A stretch of DNA of 64,000 nucleotides from Liquidambar formosana (GCA_039720395.1 JBBPBK010000067.1:62001-126000), one strand, 5' to 3'; positions 46,514 to 59,800 are shown, counted from the first letter of the stretch. Made by a program: numbers and translations. Notes: generated by a model from the sequence alone, not told the origin.

Positions 46514-47938
46514 TCATACATAATACTTCTTTAATTGATCCAAATTGGTAGGACGAGCGAACTCGATCCCATCCAAATCCATAAGTCGAACAGCCCCTGC
46601 TGGCAATATCTCCTTGATGACGTATGGTCCACCCCAACTTGGTTTGAACTTTCCTCGTGGATCGAAAATTGGAGCTCGGATCTCTTTCAATACTAAATCC
46701 CCTTTCTTCAAGCCTCTATCTTTGACATGTTTGTTGAATGCCCTTGCGACTCTTCTCTGGTATCCTTGCACATGGTAGAGAGCCCTCAATCGCCTTTCAT
46801 CTAGCAATGCCAACTCATCATAACGACCTTTGATCCAGTCCACCTCTGCCAGCTGACTTTCCACAGCAACCCTTAACGAAGGAACTTCTAATTCTACTGG
46901 TAGAACAGCCTCCATCCCATACACTAGAGCATACGGCGTAGCCCCTGTTGACGATCTGACTGACGTTCTGTACCCCTATAATGCCAATGGTAGCTTCTCA
47001 TGCCAATCAGTGTATGTGTTAGCCGTTTTCTGTAATATCTTCTTGATGTTCTTGTTGGCGGCTTCCACTGCACCGTTAGTCTGTGGACGATACAGGGATG
47101 ACAAGTGATGAACGATCTTGTACTTCTGCAAGAGTTCTTTGGTCTCCTTCTGGAAATGCTGACCGTTATCTAAAATGACCTCATGCGGTACCCCATATCG
47201 GTAGATAATGTTGAGCTGTATGAACTGCACCACCTTTTTAGCGTTCAAAACTTTGAAGGAAGCTGCTTCCACCCACTTGGTAAAGTAATTGATGGCTACC
47301 AAAATGTATTCATGACCATTGGATGCCTTCGGCTTAATCTGTCCGATGATATCTATTCCTCATACTGCAAACGGCCACGGAGTTGACATGCTTGTTAAGG
47401 GCATGGAGGGCAAGTGTTGTCCGTTGGCGAAGAGTTGACACTTATGGCACTTCTTAACGTGGGCATAGCAATCCCTTTCCATTGTAGACCAGTAATACCC
47501 TAGTCTCATGATCTTCTTAGCCAACATGTATCCATTCATATACGGAGCCCCCACTCCTTCATGGATTTCTTCGATGAGTTTCCTGGCTTCTTCCTCCGTG
47601 ACACACAACAAGTGGATTCCGTCGTAAGATCTCCGGTACAGTTTTCCTCCACATACCACATAATGGCTTGCCAATCTTCTCAGTGTTCGCCTATCCACGC
47701 GAGATGCTTCTTCTGGATATTCTCTTTCCTCGATAAGCCTTCTTATGTCATAAAACCAAGGGTGGTTATCTGTTACCTCTCCTTCTCGAACGGAACAGCA
47801 ATAAACAGGTTTCTCTCTGCATTCGATCACGAGCGGTTTCACGCTTCCCTCTTCTGGTATTTCCACCATTGACGCTAGAGTTGCTAAGGCATCAGCGAAC
47901 TGATTCTTGTTTCTCGACAAGTAATTGAACTCGATCTC
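46514..47938 (-). pseudogene. Element D pol, end of RNase H and integrase
   Basis: Begins in the second RNase H at FTEIEFNYLSRNKNQFADAL, directly after the solo LTR, and continues through the integrase finger (YMNGYMLAKKIMRLGYYW, CHKC), core and C-terminal part (GLKKGDLVLKEIRAP, FKPSWGGPYVIKEILPAG). Two tryptophan codons are stops: at 47360-47362 (in WGIDIIG) and near 46976 (in LWGYRTS). Both fit G-to-A changes in the coding strand. The integrase core reads VAINYFTKW and VILDNGQHF, so the second aspartate is still there. Not functional as it stands. Confidence 0.87.
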
Positions 47939-50622
47939 TGTGAACCCACGAAAAAGAAGAGCGCGGAGCCCACAAGGGTTTGGCAAGAATTATATAAGGG
48001 GTTTAAAGACAACAAACAAAAAGGGAGTTGCCACCTCATTTTTTAGGGAAAGAGGAAAACCACAAAAATGTTTTATTTTTAAAACCACATGACTCCATTA
48101 AAGGAAAAGCAAAGTCTTTGAAACCAGAAAATTGGATTCGGGGGCTAAGTTACGACGTGGGAAGGTTCTGGACAAAAGCCCATAGGCACCCACATCGCCC
48201 GAGTTGGTCTCTTAATTTAATTGGGCTAACTTAAGATCTTTTTCACTCAAATATCATCATATATCATCACAAGGCAGCATGCATATCATATATTTCATCC
48301 AATCATCCATGCATAATCACTCAAATAAAACAAAACAGAAAAAAGAAGAAAAGAAAAGAAAAAGCCTAGGATACTTGGATCCTAGAACGGACTTGAGCCT
48401 CACGAAGAGCGCCTACGTACCATGCAGCGAAATACATGGATCAAAGTCCACGTAGTTCGAAAAGAATAGGGTTACAACCTAATACAAACCTATGGTAAAA
48501 ACCCTAGGTTTCCTCATTTGAAAATATATTGATTTAATCCAAAACAGAAAACTTCCATAAGAGGAAAACTTTGATAAAAACCAGAATTTTATGTTGAAGG
48601 AAACCTTTGATGATTACTATAAGCTTGTATTAAGAAGTAACCCTAAGAGGGAGAAGAGAAAAGAAAGAAAAAGAAAGGTGAATTGGGGCACCTTCAAACT
48701 CTACTTACTTGAGCGCACAAGCTCCTAGCATTAGCCATTTCAGACCATTGCAGCCCTATTTGCAATAGGACAAGCATTGTACCTGTTTGCACCCTTCAAA
48801 GTGCACACAATCATGCAAAGAAAGCAAAATACTAATCTGGACAGAACCTTGACTAGGCCTAAAATCATCCATTAATCATGCAAACAACAAGAATAACGAA
48901 TAACTAAGGACTCTAACTCAATCCTACATGCAATGACTCGACTAACATGCATAAAAACCTATGAAACATACTATATGAATGCAAACCTAGCATGATTCAA
49001 CTATATGCAGCATATATAGAATGACTATGATGAGCAACAACTCAAAAAGCTAAGCTAAGCATGCTGTATAAGACCTATGCGAATTCAGGGTTACCGAAAC
49101 CCTAATCTCACAAATATGCATAAAAACCTACTAAATGACTCTAAGACATGCTCAAATTATCATGAATATCATTCATATAGCATATATTGACTAACAAGAA
49201 CATCAACTCATGACAATAATCACAGCAACCTAAACATGTGGACTATGCATGATTTAAGGAGGTAGAAAGAGTAATACTTTCAAATCCCTAGCAAACCAGG
49301 GATTATCAAGCATATAAAGCCATGAACTATCCTAAAGTCATTCATATAATATCACATAAACATTGAATTCCATCCATAAGAAGAACAATTGCATGCACCA
49401 TAGCTATCTTAGAAGAAGAAGAAGAAAGAGAAGAAGGAGAAGCAGAAATTCATATTCAGCATTAAAGAGGTAGGCTTACCTCTTGTAGACTCTTCCTTGT
49501 CTTCAAACCTCTCGTTTCCTTGCTTGCTTGGGGTTGAAGAGCCTCCTCTTGAAGTCCTTCTAGCTCTCCAAACTCGTAGCTCCCTCTCTCTCTAAGTGTA
49601 AAGTGCAATTAACCTCCCCCTATGTGCTGAATATCATGTCCTTTATATAGAGAACTGACCCCCTAAACCAATGGCTAGGATTAATTCATTAAATAATGAT
49701 CCTAGGGCTATTAGAGACTCTCTTGGTGCTCAAACAACTCAAACCTACACACTCCTAAGCTCAGACAAGTTGTTTTGGCGGAGGAAACCGTCAAAAGAGG
49801 GAAAGAAGAGTCAGAGTTTGACTCAAAGAAGGATTCCTCGGGTGACTAACTAGGCCTGGACGGTTAGCCGTCTGGGCCTAGACGGCTGACCGTCCAGCCC
49901 CGGACGGTTACCCGAGGGTCCTCTATTTCCGCTTCGGTTTTGACTTCCACTTGCTTCAGAAGTCCTAAAATCTTCAAATTAAGTCCGATTTTGACGAAAT
50001 AAAAGCCAAAACGACCTTGTTTCGAAGGGGAACACATTTTTAAGTATTTTAGGACAAAAATCCTCAACCATGGGTGCATGGTTCGGTTTTACAAAGGTGG
50101 TTAACCATGGTGCTTCACCGTCGCTAAGCTGGGTTTGTACACGAGGTCAAACCGAATGCCTTCCCAATCGAAAATTGATCTTTCTAAACATGTTTAGGAC
50201 ATAAATAAAGCCCAATTGAAGTTAAATGAGAGAAAATTGGTTGGGTCTTATGAGTCAATTTGAGCAAACCAAGAAAGGGTCTTTTAACCAACCCGAACCA
50301 TTACGAGCCGAATTGATCTTAAACCATTAATTCATGAAATTGAACCTATATATAGACTCTATATAACCATATGAACTTGATGGGATGACTCGGGATTCAT
50401 TCCAAGGTCAAATGGAAAATATACGGCTTAAAAGACGATTATGCCCTTAAAGTCGCAAAAGTTCTTATTGACTATCGAGATGAACTCCAAATCACTTCAA
50501 AATTCATACACATGATATTCAATGCCATAGAAACTCAATGCAAAAGACTAGACTCAAAAAGGACTCAAAATCCTACATGAAATGATATGTCCTAGCTAAG
50601 GTGACAAAAATGGGGTGTGACA
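47939..50622 (-). mobile_element. Solo LTR, D-type, in the RNase H region of element D
   Basis: Starts TGTGAACCCACG at 47939 and ends GGGGTGTGACA at 50622, flanked by ATCTC (47934-47938 and 50623-50627). The RNase H frame is continuous across it. At 2684 bp it is shorter than D's own 5' LTR (3007 bp), mainly because it lacks about 350 bp corresponding to 57838-58190. It carries module copy 6, a TATA box (about 49643-49650) and a U5 hairpin (48154-48196). Confidence 0.93.
49837..49916. promoter_or_regulatory. 80-bp four-dyad module, copy 6 (solo D-type LTR)
   Basis: CTCGGGTGACTAAC, GACGGTTAGCCGTC, GACGGCTGACCGTC and GACGGTTACCCGAG, in 22-bp register, 186 bp from the LTR TATA box. Confidence 0.75.
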
Positions 50623-52580
50623 ATCTCCGTGAACTCTTTGGTCAGTGCTTCCAAATAGGCATGATAGGGCAACAGCTTCTCATCGCGAGTCTTCCACTCT
50701 CCTTTTATCTAACAAATGATCAATGCTGAATCTCCGAACACCTCTAGTTCTTTTACCCCCAACCCTAACGCAGCTTCCAATGCTAGGATGCAGGCCTCAT
50801 ACTCCGCTATGTTGTTGGTGGCTTCGAACCCTAATTTGACTGCTAAAGGCGTGAAGGCTTCCTCGGGCGAGACTAGTAGCATTCCTATGCCATAACCTCT
50901 TCTGTTTGCAGCTCCGTCGAAGTAGACTTTCCAAACCCTCTTCTTGATTTCCAGGATATCTTCGTCGGGGAACTCGTCATTGAATTGGGTTGATGATGAC
51001 ACAGGGCAGCTTGCCAAATGGTCTGCAATGACACTTCCTTTAACGGACTTCTGCTCCAGGTACTTTATGTCGAATTCATTGAGAAGAAGCGACCAACGAG
51101 CGGTCCTGTATGATAGGACTAGTTTTTCTAGCAAATACTTCAAAGGATCCAATCAACTTATCAACAGGACTTCGAAAGACATCATGTAATGACGGAGTTT
51201 CTGGGTAGCCCATACCAATGCTACGCAAGCCTTTTCTAGCGCAGTGTACTTTACTTCATAATCTGTCATTTTCTTGCTCAAGTAGTAGATGGCATTTTCC
51301 TTTTTCGACCCTTCAAGGTATTGAGCTAACATAGCTCCCGTCACGGTTTCAGTAACCGTTAAATATAATAGTAATGGTTCACCTTGCTGTGGGGGAACCA
51401 AGATTGGGGGGTTACTCATATACCTTTTAATGGTCTCAAAGGCTTCTTGACAATCCTCATTCCATTCCTTGGAAACGCCCTTCTTAAGTAGCTTGAAAAT
51501 TGGCTCGCATACCATGGTCAGATTGGCGATAAAACGACTTATGTATTGAACTCTCCCCAGAAAACCCGGATCTGCTTTTCCGTTCTTAGTGGTTCCATCT
51601 CCGTGATAGCTTTTATCTTTCCTGGATCAACTTCAATTCCCCTCTGAGTGATCATGAAACCCAACAGTTTCCCTGCGGTGACTCCGAAGGCGCACTTCTG
51701 AGGATTCAGTCAGAGGTTGTACTTCTTTGCCCGTTCTAGGAATTTCTCCAATGTCGCGAAATGTCCTTCCCGGTCTACAGATTTGACTATCATGTCGTCC
51801 ACATACACCTCTACTTCTTTATGGATCATATCATGCAATAGGGTCGTAGCAGCTCTTTGGTAAGTAGCCCCAGCATTTCTCAAGCCAAAAGGCATTACCT
51901 TGTAGCAATACGTGCCCCACTGCGTGATAAAAGCCGTCTTTTCCATGTCTCGAGGCGCCATCTTTATCTGGTTGTAACTGGAGAACCCATCCATGAAGGA
52001 AAGAAGGGCATGGCCTGCTGTGCTGTCCACCAACACATCAATATGTGGTAGAGGGAAATCATCCTTTGGGCTCGCAGCATTAAGGTCGCGGAAGTCAACA
52101 CACATTCGCACTTTCCCATCTTTTTTAGGCACATGCACTATGTTGGACAGCCATTCAGGGTACTCCACAACTTGGAGAAACCCGGCATCTAATTGTTTAG
52201 TTACCTCTTCTTTTACTTTCAAAGCCCATTCTGGTTTTAATCTTCTTAATTTTTGCTTTATAGGCTTTTTAGTGGGATTAGTGGGGATGTAATGTTGCAC
52301 TATATCTGGATCAATGCCAGGCATATCCTCATAAGACCATGCGAAGGCCTCTACATTAGCTTTTAGAAGTATTATTAATTTTTCTTTTTCAGCAGGCAAG
52401 AGAGTTATCCCAATTTTAATTATCCTTGGCAATTCATCTGTCCCTAGATTGATTGATTCCAATTCATCCATGTTAGGTTCGGTAACGCCCCTTTTCCTTT
52501 GCTCGACGAGCTCCGGGGGGACGTCATTCTTAGGATCTATATCCATGCCATAGATATCCATAGAAGAGAGAAAGGAAACA
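50623..52580 (-). pseudogene. Element D pol, reverse transcriptase and RNase H part
   Basis: RT is recognisable (VRMCVDFRDLNAASPKDDFP, MPFGLRNAGATYQ, YVDDM). It stops at a TGA near 51710 (D lost an arginine codon kept in A) and has a one-base deletion near 51566. A stop near 51153 follows LLIS, and another near 50709 follows ALIIC. The gypsy RNase H (LAQYLEGSKKENAIYYLSKK) and the archaeal-type RNase H (VYFDGAANRRGYGIG, NNIAEYEACILALEAAL) keep their motifs, including the catalytic glutamate that A has lost. The frame continues after the solo LTR at 47938. Confidence 0.88.
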
Positions 52581-52749
52581 CTGCAAATAATGAAAAGAAA
52601 CACACTTTATTGACTGAACTAACAAAACAAAACAAAGAAAAGAAAACATATGTGCCACAACTAGGGAACGACTCCTAACTCCACAAGGTGGGCTAGGCGG
52701 ACACACTTTATTTGAAAGGAAAGCTAAGACAAGCTACTAAGGAACCTAC
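52581..52749 (-). other. Ogre-type intron between protease and RT (element D)
   Basis: Donor GTAGGT at 52749 and acceptor ATTTGCAG ending at 52581 flank 169 bp on the minus strand. Removal joins ...NSS through a TT/T codon to VSFLSSMDIYGMD. The position and phase match element A, although the intron body differs. Confidence 0.8.
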
Positions 52750-55700
52750 AAACTACTATTAGGTAAGTCGAGATCCTCGCCCTCAAGAACTTCTGCAACG
52801 GTACCCTCTTCAAGATACCAATTAAGGAGCGGCACGGCTGTATGGTGAATTGAAGAACATTCGAGATCCGATTCCTCTACAGCAAGAACCATATCTTGAA
52901 ACATTGTAACCATGGCTTCCGAATCCATCTGTTCTGCCTAGTCCTCACTCTTCTCTTCCCAATAGTCATCATCGATCGCTTCATCATCAACCATTGTAGC
53001 AGTAATGGGATACCACTCAGTAAAGAATATTTCAAACCCCAGAACTCTCGCCTTGGTTGCTTTGTCAATGGATAGTTCAGGAAATCCACAGAATAGAAAG
53101 TCCTCCCCTTCCTTAACAAAGTAACCATTCAAAGTAGGTCGGTATGGCGAGATTCGGATATCTGGCACCCTTCCTTCTGCTTTTGCTTTGACCCTTTCTC
53201 TGCTTCTCTACAACATCTCCATACGGTCCTTTTTGGAAGGCTCATACCCCAATCCGAAGGTATAGGTGACAATGCGGTTCTGAACGGATACCGGTATGCC
53301 TTGCTGACGGCGTCCTAGTCCCATGCCTGGGAAGAAACTCATTTTCTTCATTATGTTCCCCACATGTAGGTTGCCATGAGGGCAAAAGTCGAGAGGTATC
53401 AACTCTCTCTGTTTCGGCTCTTTCTCTATGCATTGAACATACTTGAACCCAGACAATGGTGCTCCAACGGGCTCGGGCTTGATCTCGCAAATGGGTACCC
53501 CCGACGACTTCAAGTCATAATCACCTTGGAGTGTGACGATGGCCCCTTCATAAAGGAACTTAACTTTTTGGTGCAATGAAGAAGGGACAGCCCCTGCAGG
53601 ATGAATCCAACGTCTTCCCAACAAGAGGTTGAAGCACGACGGGACGTCCAGCACTTGGAACTCCACTCTGAATTCTGTAGGCCCCATAATCAACGGCAAA
53701 GTGACCACTCCAATCACTTCTCTGCGGGTGTTATCATAGGCTCTCACTGTTTGCTCGGATGGCATGAAGTCGGTAGGATCCAATCCCAAGACGGTGGCAG
53801 TTCTGAGAGGGCACACATTAAGAGCGGAACCATTATCAATCAGGACTGTTGGAACTCTCTTTCCCATAGTGTCGACAGTGATGTACATGGCTTGCGAATG
53901 GCTAGGTCCACTTTTAGGTAGGTCTGCCTCTGAGAACACAATGGTTGAGTTCTTCGAGGTTGGATTCACCAAGTTCACCAAATTTTCCTGAGATGTGTCA
54001 ACGGGAACCTGTATCTGGTTGAGCAACTTCAGGATTATCTGCCTGTGCTTGTAAGAGGCTATGAGCAAACCCCATATAGTGATGTTGGCGTTAGTCTTTC
54101 TCAATTGCCTAAGCACTTCGTCCTCCTCTTCTTGCAGGTCGAGGTGGCGATTACCTTCCAAGTCTCCCAATGGGTTGTCAGATTCTAAGTGCGGAGGCTT
54201 GAAATGGCGACCCCCTCTAGTTATGTGTTCCACCTCGTCATCGCTCATCCACATATCATCAATCTCACCTACATCACCCATGAGGTCATCCCATGTGATT
54301 GTGTCGATCTCTTCCACTTGGACTTCCTATGGTAACTCATCCCAACCTGTGGGGATTATAGGCTCATCAGGGATGGGGTCGAGGTAGAGTACATAGTAAT
54401 CAAACTTTCCGGACGACTCTCCCAACAAACCCACTTTAGGATCTCCTGCCTCGAACCTTTCTTTCAATTGTCGCTGCATGGACTTCTTTGGCAATACCAA
54501 AACCTTTTGATCAATAAGGTCTTGAACTACCTTTTTCAATATAACACAGTCCTCCGTATCATGTCCGGGCGCCTGATGGTACAAACAGAATTGGTGAGGA
54601 GTCGAGGGCCTCGGCTTTGAATGGCATGGCAATATGAGCCATTTATCACAACATTGGTGGAAAACTTGAGTCAAGGTCATGGGAAGCGGCGTGTATTGCC
54701 TTATAGGTTGACGGGATTGGGACGAGCCAAGCTCAATGGCATTTATGTTGTTGGGAGGAGGCATATTGTGAGTAGAGAGGGGATTTCGAGTGACATTTGG
54801 GCGATTTGGTGCGGTGGGTGGTGCAATGATCTGCTTGTCGAGCAAATCTTGGATTTCATGGCGGAGGAGGTAATAACGGTTGGCTAGATGGCCTTTGGCT
54901 TGGTGGAACTTGCAATATTCATTTTCATTGTAGTTCTTGGGCAATGGGTTTGGGGGAGGCCTTGGGTCGAGGGGTTTCAGGAGGTCACGGCTTCTCAGCT
55001 TTTCAAAGACTCTTTCGAGTGGCATGTATAGCTCGGTGAATTGGCGAGGTGAGGTGGAGTCATTTAGGGAGAAAGGGCGAGTGGGTTGGGTAATGGTATT
55101 GACCTCAGCATTGGGTTTTCCTCCAAAGTTTGTCCTTCGACTCCTTTGGACCTCCTCCGTTTTGATTGTTCCATCGTCGATTGCATCTTCAACTTGTGTG
55201 CCAGCCCCAACAAGAGCCTTGAAGTTCGGAAAGTAGTGAGCAAAGAGGTGCTTGTGATATACGGGCAGCAAGTTCTTCACTACCAACTGAATCTGTTCTT
55301 CCTCATTCGGTCTGTCTGTCATCTTGGAAGCCTTTTGTCTCCACCTAGTGATGAAGGCGGAGAAAGTCTCGTTAAGCCCTTGCTTAGTGGTTTCCAAGTC
55401 CCTTCGCGTGACATCCACTTCAGTGTTATACTTGTAATGGTCCGTGAATGCATTGCACACATCCTCCCAAGTCTTGGTTCTATTCTCTTCTAATGACAAA
55501 AACATTTCAAGGCGGAACTCGCTAATGACTCATGAAACATTTGAGCCAATAACTCATCGTTCGCCCCTCGAGGGTGCATAGCTCGCACATACATCTTGAG
55601 GTGGGTTTTAGGACAGCCTATTCCATCGAATTTTTCCAACTCCGGCATCTTGAATTGTAACGGGATGCGAGCCTTTGGGAACAAGGACAAAGTACGGATG

Positions 55701-56143
55701 TCCACCATATCATCAGACCTGTGGATTCCCTTCAGAGTTCGTTCTAAAGCCTCGACCTTGTTTGCCAGGATGGTTGAGCTCTCCCTTGATGTGGCTTTGG
55801 TTTCCCCTTCCTTGGTCTTGGGTGGCTCTCCTCCTTCTCCTAATGGTTCCTCAGCAGATTCGGAATCATTGGATCCTTGATTGTTATCAGTGGCACGGGC
55901 CCTAGATTCAGGTTCAGAGTTCTTCTGTTGAAGGTCTTGAGCTAACTTGAGTGCGGTCTCGGATACCTGGGTAGTGTGATCAAGCTTTTCCATGATAGCT
56001 TTCAAAGCGGCCTCAAGGTTGAAACCCCGGTTGCTAGTTCTTTCTTCAGCCATATCCGACTCAGTGACGGACTCAGCACTGACTAGGCGCCCTTGTTGAT
56101 TACAGATCCAAGCCAACACGTCTCTCCCTCTAACATAGGGCAA
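52750..56143 (-). pseudogene. Element D gag-protease with G-patch segment
   Basis: The open frame begins with an ATG at 56143 (MPYVRGRD); a conserved internal ATG lies at 56053 (MAEERTSN). A one-base deletion near 55500 breaks the tryptophan of ALKWF. Stops occur near 54327 (after WDELP), near 53208 and near 52935. Zinc-knuckle-like motifs (CKFHQAKGHLANRY, with the last cysteine changed, and CLYHQAPGHDTEDC), the protease site (VLIDNGSALNVCP) and the G-patch segment (GMGLGRRQQG, GLGYEPSK) are clear. It cannot yield full products. Confidence 0.86.
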
Positions 56144-56803
56144 ATACTCAATTTTTCAGCCTAAGGGTCCATCCTAAGCTTCCATAATTATCTCAAAATC
56201 TTTACAACGTACACCCTTAATTAGTTCTCTTAACCAATTACCCTTGCGGGGGTCATGGGGAAGGGTACGTATTAAGGATGTAGGATGTAAAGTTTCCTCT
56301 AATTACCCACTCAATCAACAAAGCATGGCAACACATCACAAACACGGTAGCATATCACCACAACAACGTGTGTGCATATAGGTGATCCAATGGTGTCCTA
56401 GAAGGCCCATTACATGCAATTCTTTCTTTTAAGAGGGTAGGCTAGGGTCCTCAACTTTTCTTTTACCAATCTTTATACCTAACCACATGTGACATCAGGA
56501 ATGTCGCGTGGGTCCAGCAATACGTGATTGATCCATTTGATATACCCAAGGGCAAGCCCATGGGTACTTGGCAAGAGAGGTTTAATAGCTTCGCCCAACA
56601 CATGGAATCAGGAAAACCAAGGTCGAACTAGGCTATCAGTTGGCAAGGATACATCGAGGGACAATCGAGTGATCATGCAACAGTAGCGCACACAATGCAA
56701 TAAATGAAAGCACACAATCAAGCGAATGCAATGTGATTGATTTTAATTATCAATAAGAAATTAATTTAGCCCAATCAAATTAAATGAGTCAAGCCCTCGA
56801 CAT
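56144..56803 (-). other. Leader between primer site and gag, element D
   Basis: Non-coding. Its middle is similar to the leader of element A (blocks around 56480-56640). Confidence 0.5.
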
Positions 56804-56820
56804 CCCCAGTGGAGTCGCCA
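56804..56820 (-). promoter_or_regulatory. Primer binding site of element D
   Basis: Minus strand TGGCGACTCCACTGGGG, three bases inside the LTR end; same site as in element B. Confidence 0.78.
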
Positions 56821-56823
56821 AAC

Positions 56824-59800
56824 TGTGAACCCACGAAAAAGCGCGGCCCACAAGGGTTTGGCAAAATGATAATAGGTATGAAAGACAACAAACAAAAAGG
56901 GAGTCGCCACCTCATTTTTTAGGGAAAAGAGGAAAACCACAAAAATGTTTTATTTTGAAAACCACATGACTCCATTAAAGGAAAAGCAAAGTCTTTGAAA
57001 CCAGAAAACGGATTCGGGGGCTAAGTTACGACATGGGAAGGTTCTGGGCAAAAGCCCATAGGCACCCACATCGCCCGAGTTGGTCTCTTAATTTGATTGG
57101 GCTAACTTAATATCTTTTCCACTCAAATATCATCATATATCATCACAAGGCAGCATGCATATCATATATTCCATCCAATCATCTCATGCACAATCACTCA
57201 AATAAAACAAAACAGAAAAAAAAAAAAAAAGAAAGGAAAAGAAAAGCCTAGGATACTTGGATCCTAGAACGGACTTGAGCCTCACGAAGAGCGCCTACGT
57301 ACCATGCAGCGAAATACATGGATCAAAGTCCACGTAGTTCGAAAAGAATAAGGTTACAACCTAATACAAACCTATGGTAAAAACCCTAGGTTTCCTTATT
57401 TGAAAATACATTGATTTAATCCAAAACTGAAAACTTCCACAAGAGGAAAACTTTGATAAAAACCAGAATTTATTATTGAAAGAAACCTTTGATAATTACC
57501 ATAAGCTTGTATTAAGAAGTAACCCTAGGAGGGGGAAGAGAAAAGATAGAAAAAGAAAGGTGAATTGGGGCACCTTCAAACCCTACTTACCTGAGCGCAC
57601 AAGCTCCTAGCATTAGCCATTTCAGACCATAGCAGCCCTATTTGCAATAGGACAAGCATTGTACCTGTTTGCACCCTTACAAGTGCACAAAATCATGCAA
57701 AGAAAGCAATATGCAAATCTGGACAGAACCTTGACAAGGCCTAAAATCATCCATTAATCATGCAAACAACAAGAATAATGAATAACTAAGGACTCTAACT
57801 CAATCCTACATGCAATGACTCGACTAACATGCATAAAAAACCTATCAAAGACACACTAACAAGCATAAGAGACTCCAATAATATCAATAAACATGATAAC
57901 AAAGCATATTCTAACAAAAAAGATGTCATTTTATGTAAAATATGAAAATAGGCCTCCCTACGGCGAGCTTTCTTAAGCAAAACTATCCTAAGATAATTTC
58001 ACGTAAAAAAGTCGTTATGGGGAGGTGCAATCAGCATATCCTACGTAAAATATATACCCTAGAACACAACAAAAGTGATTTCATGCTTAAACACATCACA
58101 GAAGACTCTCATACAAAACCTCACTCAACGAAAAGGATAATTATCCTTAGAAAAGGATAATATCTCCAAAAGACCTATAAAACCCACTACATGAATGCAA
58201 ACCTAGCATGATTCAACTATATGCAGCATATATAGAATGACTATGATGAGCAATATCTCAAAAAGCTAAGCTAAGCATGCTGTATAAGACCTATGCAATT
58301 TCAGGGTTATCGAAACCCTAATCTCACAACTATGCATTAAAACCTATGAAACAACTCTAAGACATGCTCAAATTATCATGAATATCATTCATATAGCATA
58401 TATTGACTAACAGGAACATCCACACATGATAATAATCACAGCAACCTAAACATGTGAACTATGCATGATTTAAGATGATAGAACGAATAAGGCTATCTAA
58501 TCCTTAGTAAACCAGGGATTATCAAGCATATAAAGCCATAAACTATCATAAAATCATTCATATAACATCACATAAACATTGAATTCCATCCATAAGAAGA
58601 ACAATCTCATGCACCATAGCTATCTTAAAAGAAGAAGAAGAAGGAGAAGCAGAAATTCATGTTCAGCATTGAAGAGACATGCTTACCTCTTGTAGACTCT
58701 TCCTTGTCTTCAATCCTCTTGTTTCCTTGCTTGCTTGGGGTTGAAGAGCCTCCACTTGAAGTCCTTCTAGCTCTCCAAACTCGTAGCTCCCTCTCTCTCT
58801 AAGTGTAAAGTGCAATTAACCCTCCCCCTATGTGTTGAATATCATGTCCTTTATATAGAGAACTGACCCCCTAAACCAATGGCTAGGATTAATTCATTAA
58901 ATAATGATCCTAGGGCTATTAGAGACTCTCTTGGTGCTCAAACAACTCAAACCTACACACTCCTAAGCTCAGACAAGTTGTTTTGGCGGAGGAAACTGTC
59001 AAAAGAGGGAAAGAAGAATCAGAGTTTAACTTAAAGAAGGATTCCTCGGGTGACCAACTAGGCCTGGACGGTTAGCCGTCTGGGCTTGGACGGCTGACCG
59101 TCCAGCCCCGGACGGTTACCCAAGGGTCCTCTATTTCCACTTCGGTTTTGACTTCTACTTGCTTCAGAAGTCCTAAAATCTTCAAATTAAGTCCGATTTT
59201 GACGAAATAAAAGCCAAAACGACCGTGTTTCGAAGGGGAACACATTTTTAGGCATTTTAGGACAAAAATCCTCAACCATGGGTGCATGGTTAGGTTTTAC
59301 AAAGGTGGTTAACCATGGTGCTTCACCGTCGCTAAGTTGGGTTTGTACACAAGGTCGAACCGAATGCTTTCCCAATCGAAAATTGATCTTTCTAAACATG
59401 TTTAGGACATAAATAAAGCCCAATTGAAGTTAAATGAGAGAAAATTGATTGGGTCTTATGAGTCAATTTGAGCAAACCAAGAAAGGGTCTTTTAGCCAAC
59501 CCGAACCATTACGAGCCGAATTGATCTTAAACCATTAATTCATGAAATTGAACCTATATATAGAATCTATATACTCATATGAACTCGATGGAATGACTCG
59601 GGATTCATTCCAAAGTCAAATGGAAAATATACGGCTTAAAAGACGATTATGCCCTTTAAGTCGCAAAAGTTCTTATTGACCATCGAGATGAACTCCAAAT
59701 CACTTCAAAATTCATACATATGATATTCAATACCATAGAAACTCAATGCAAAAGACTAGACTCAAAAAGAACTCAAAATCCTCCATGAAATGATATGTCC

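Noticed and set aside
47939..50622. Second copy of a full retrotransposon inside pol
   Set aside because: Only one LTR with a perfect 5-bp duplication and no internal region; it is a solo LTR.
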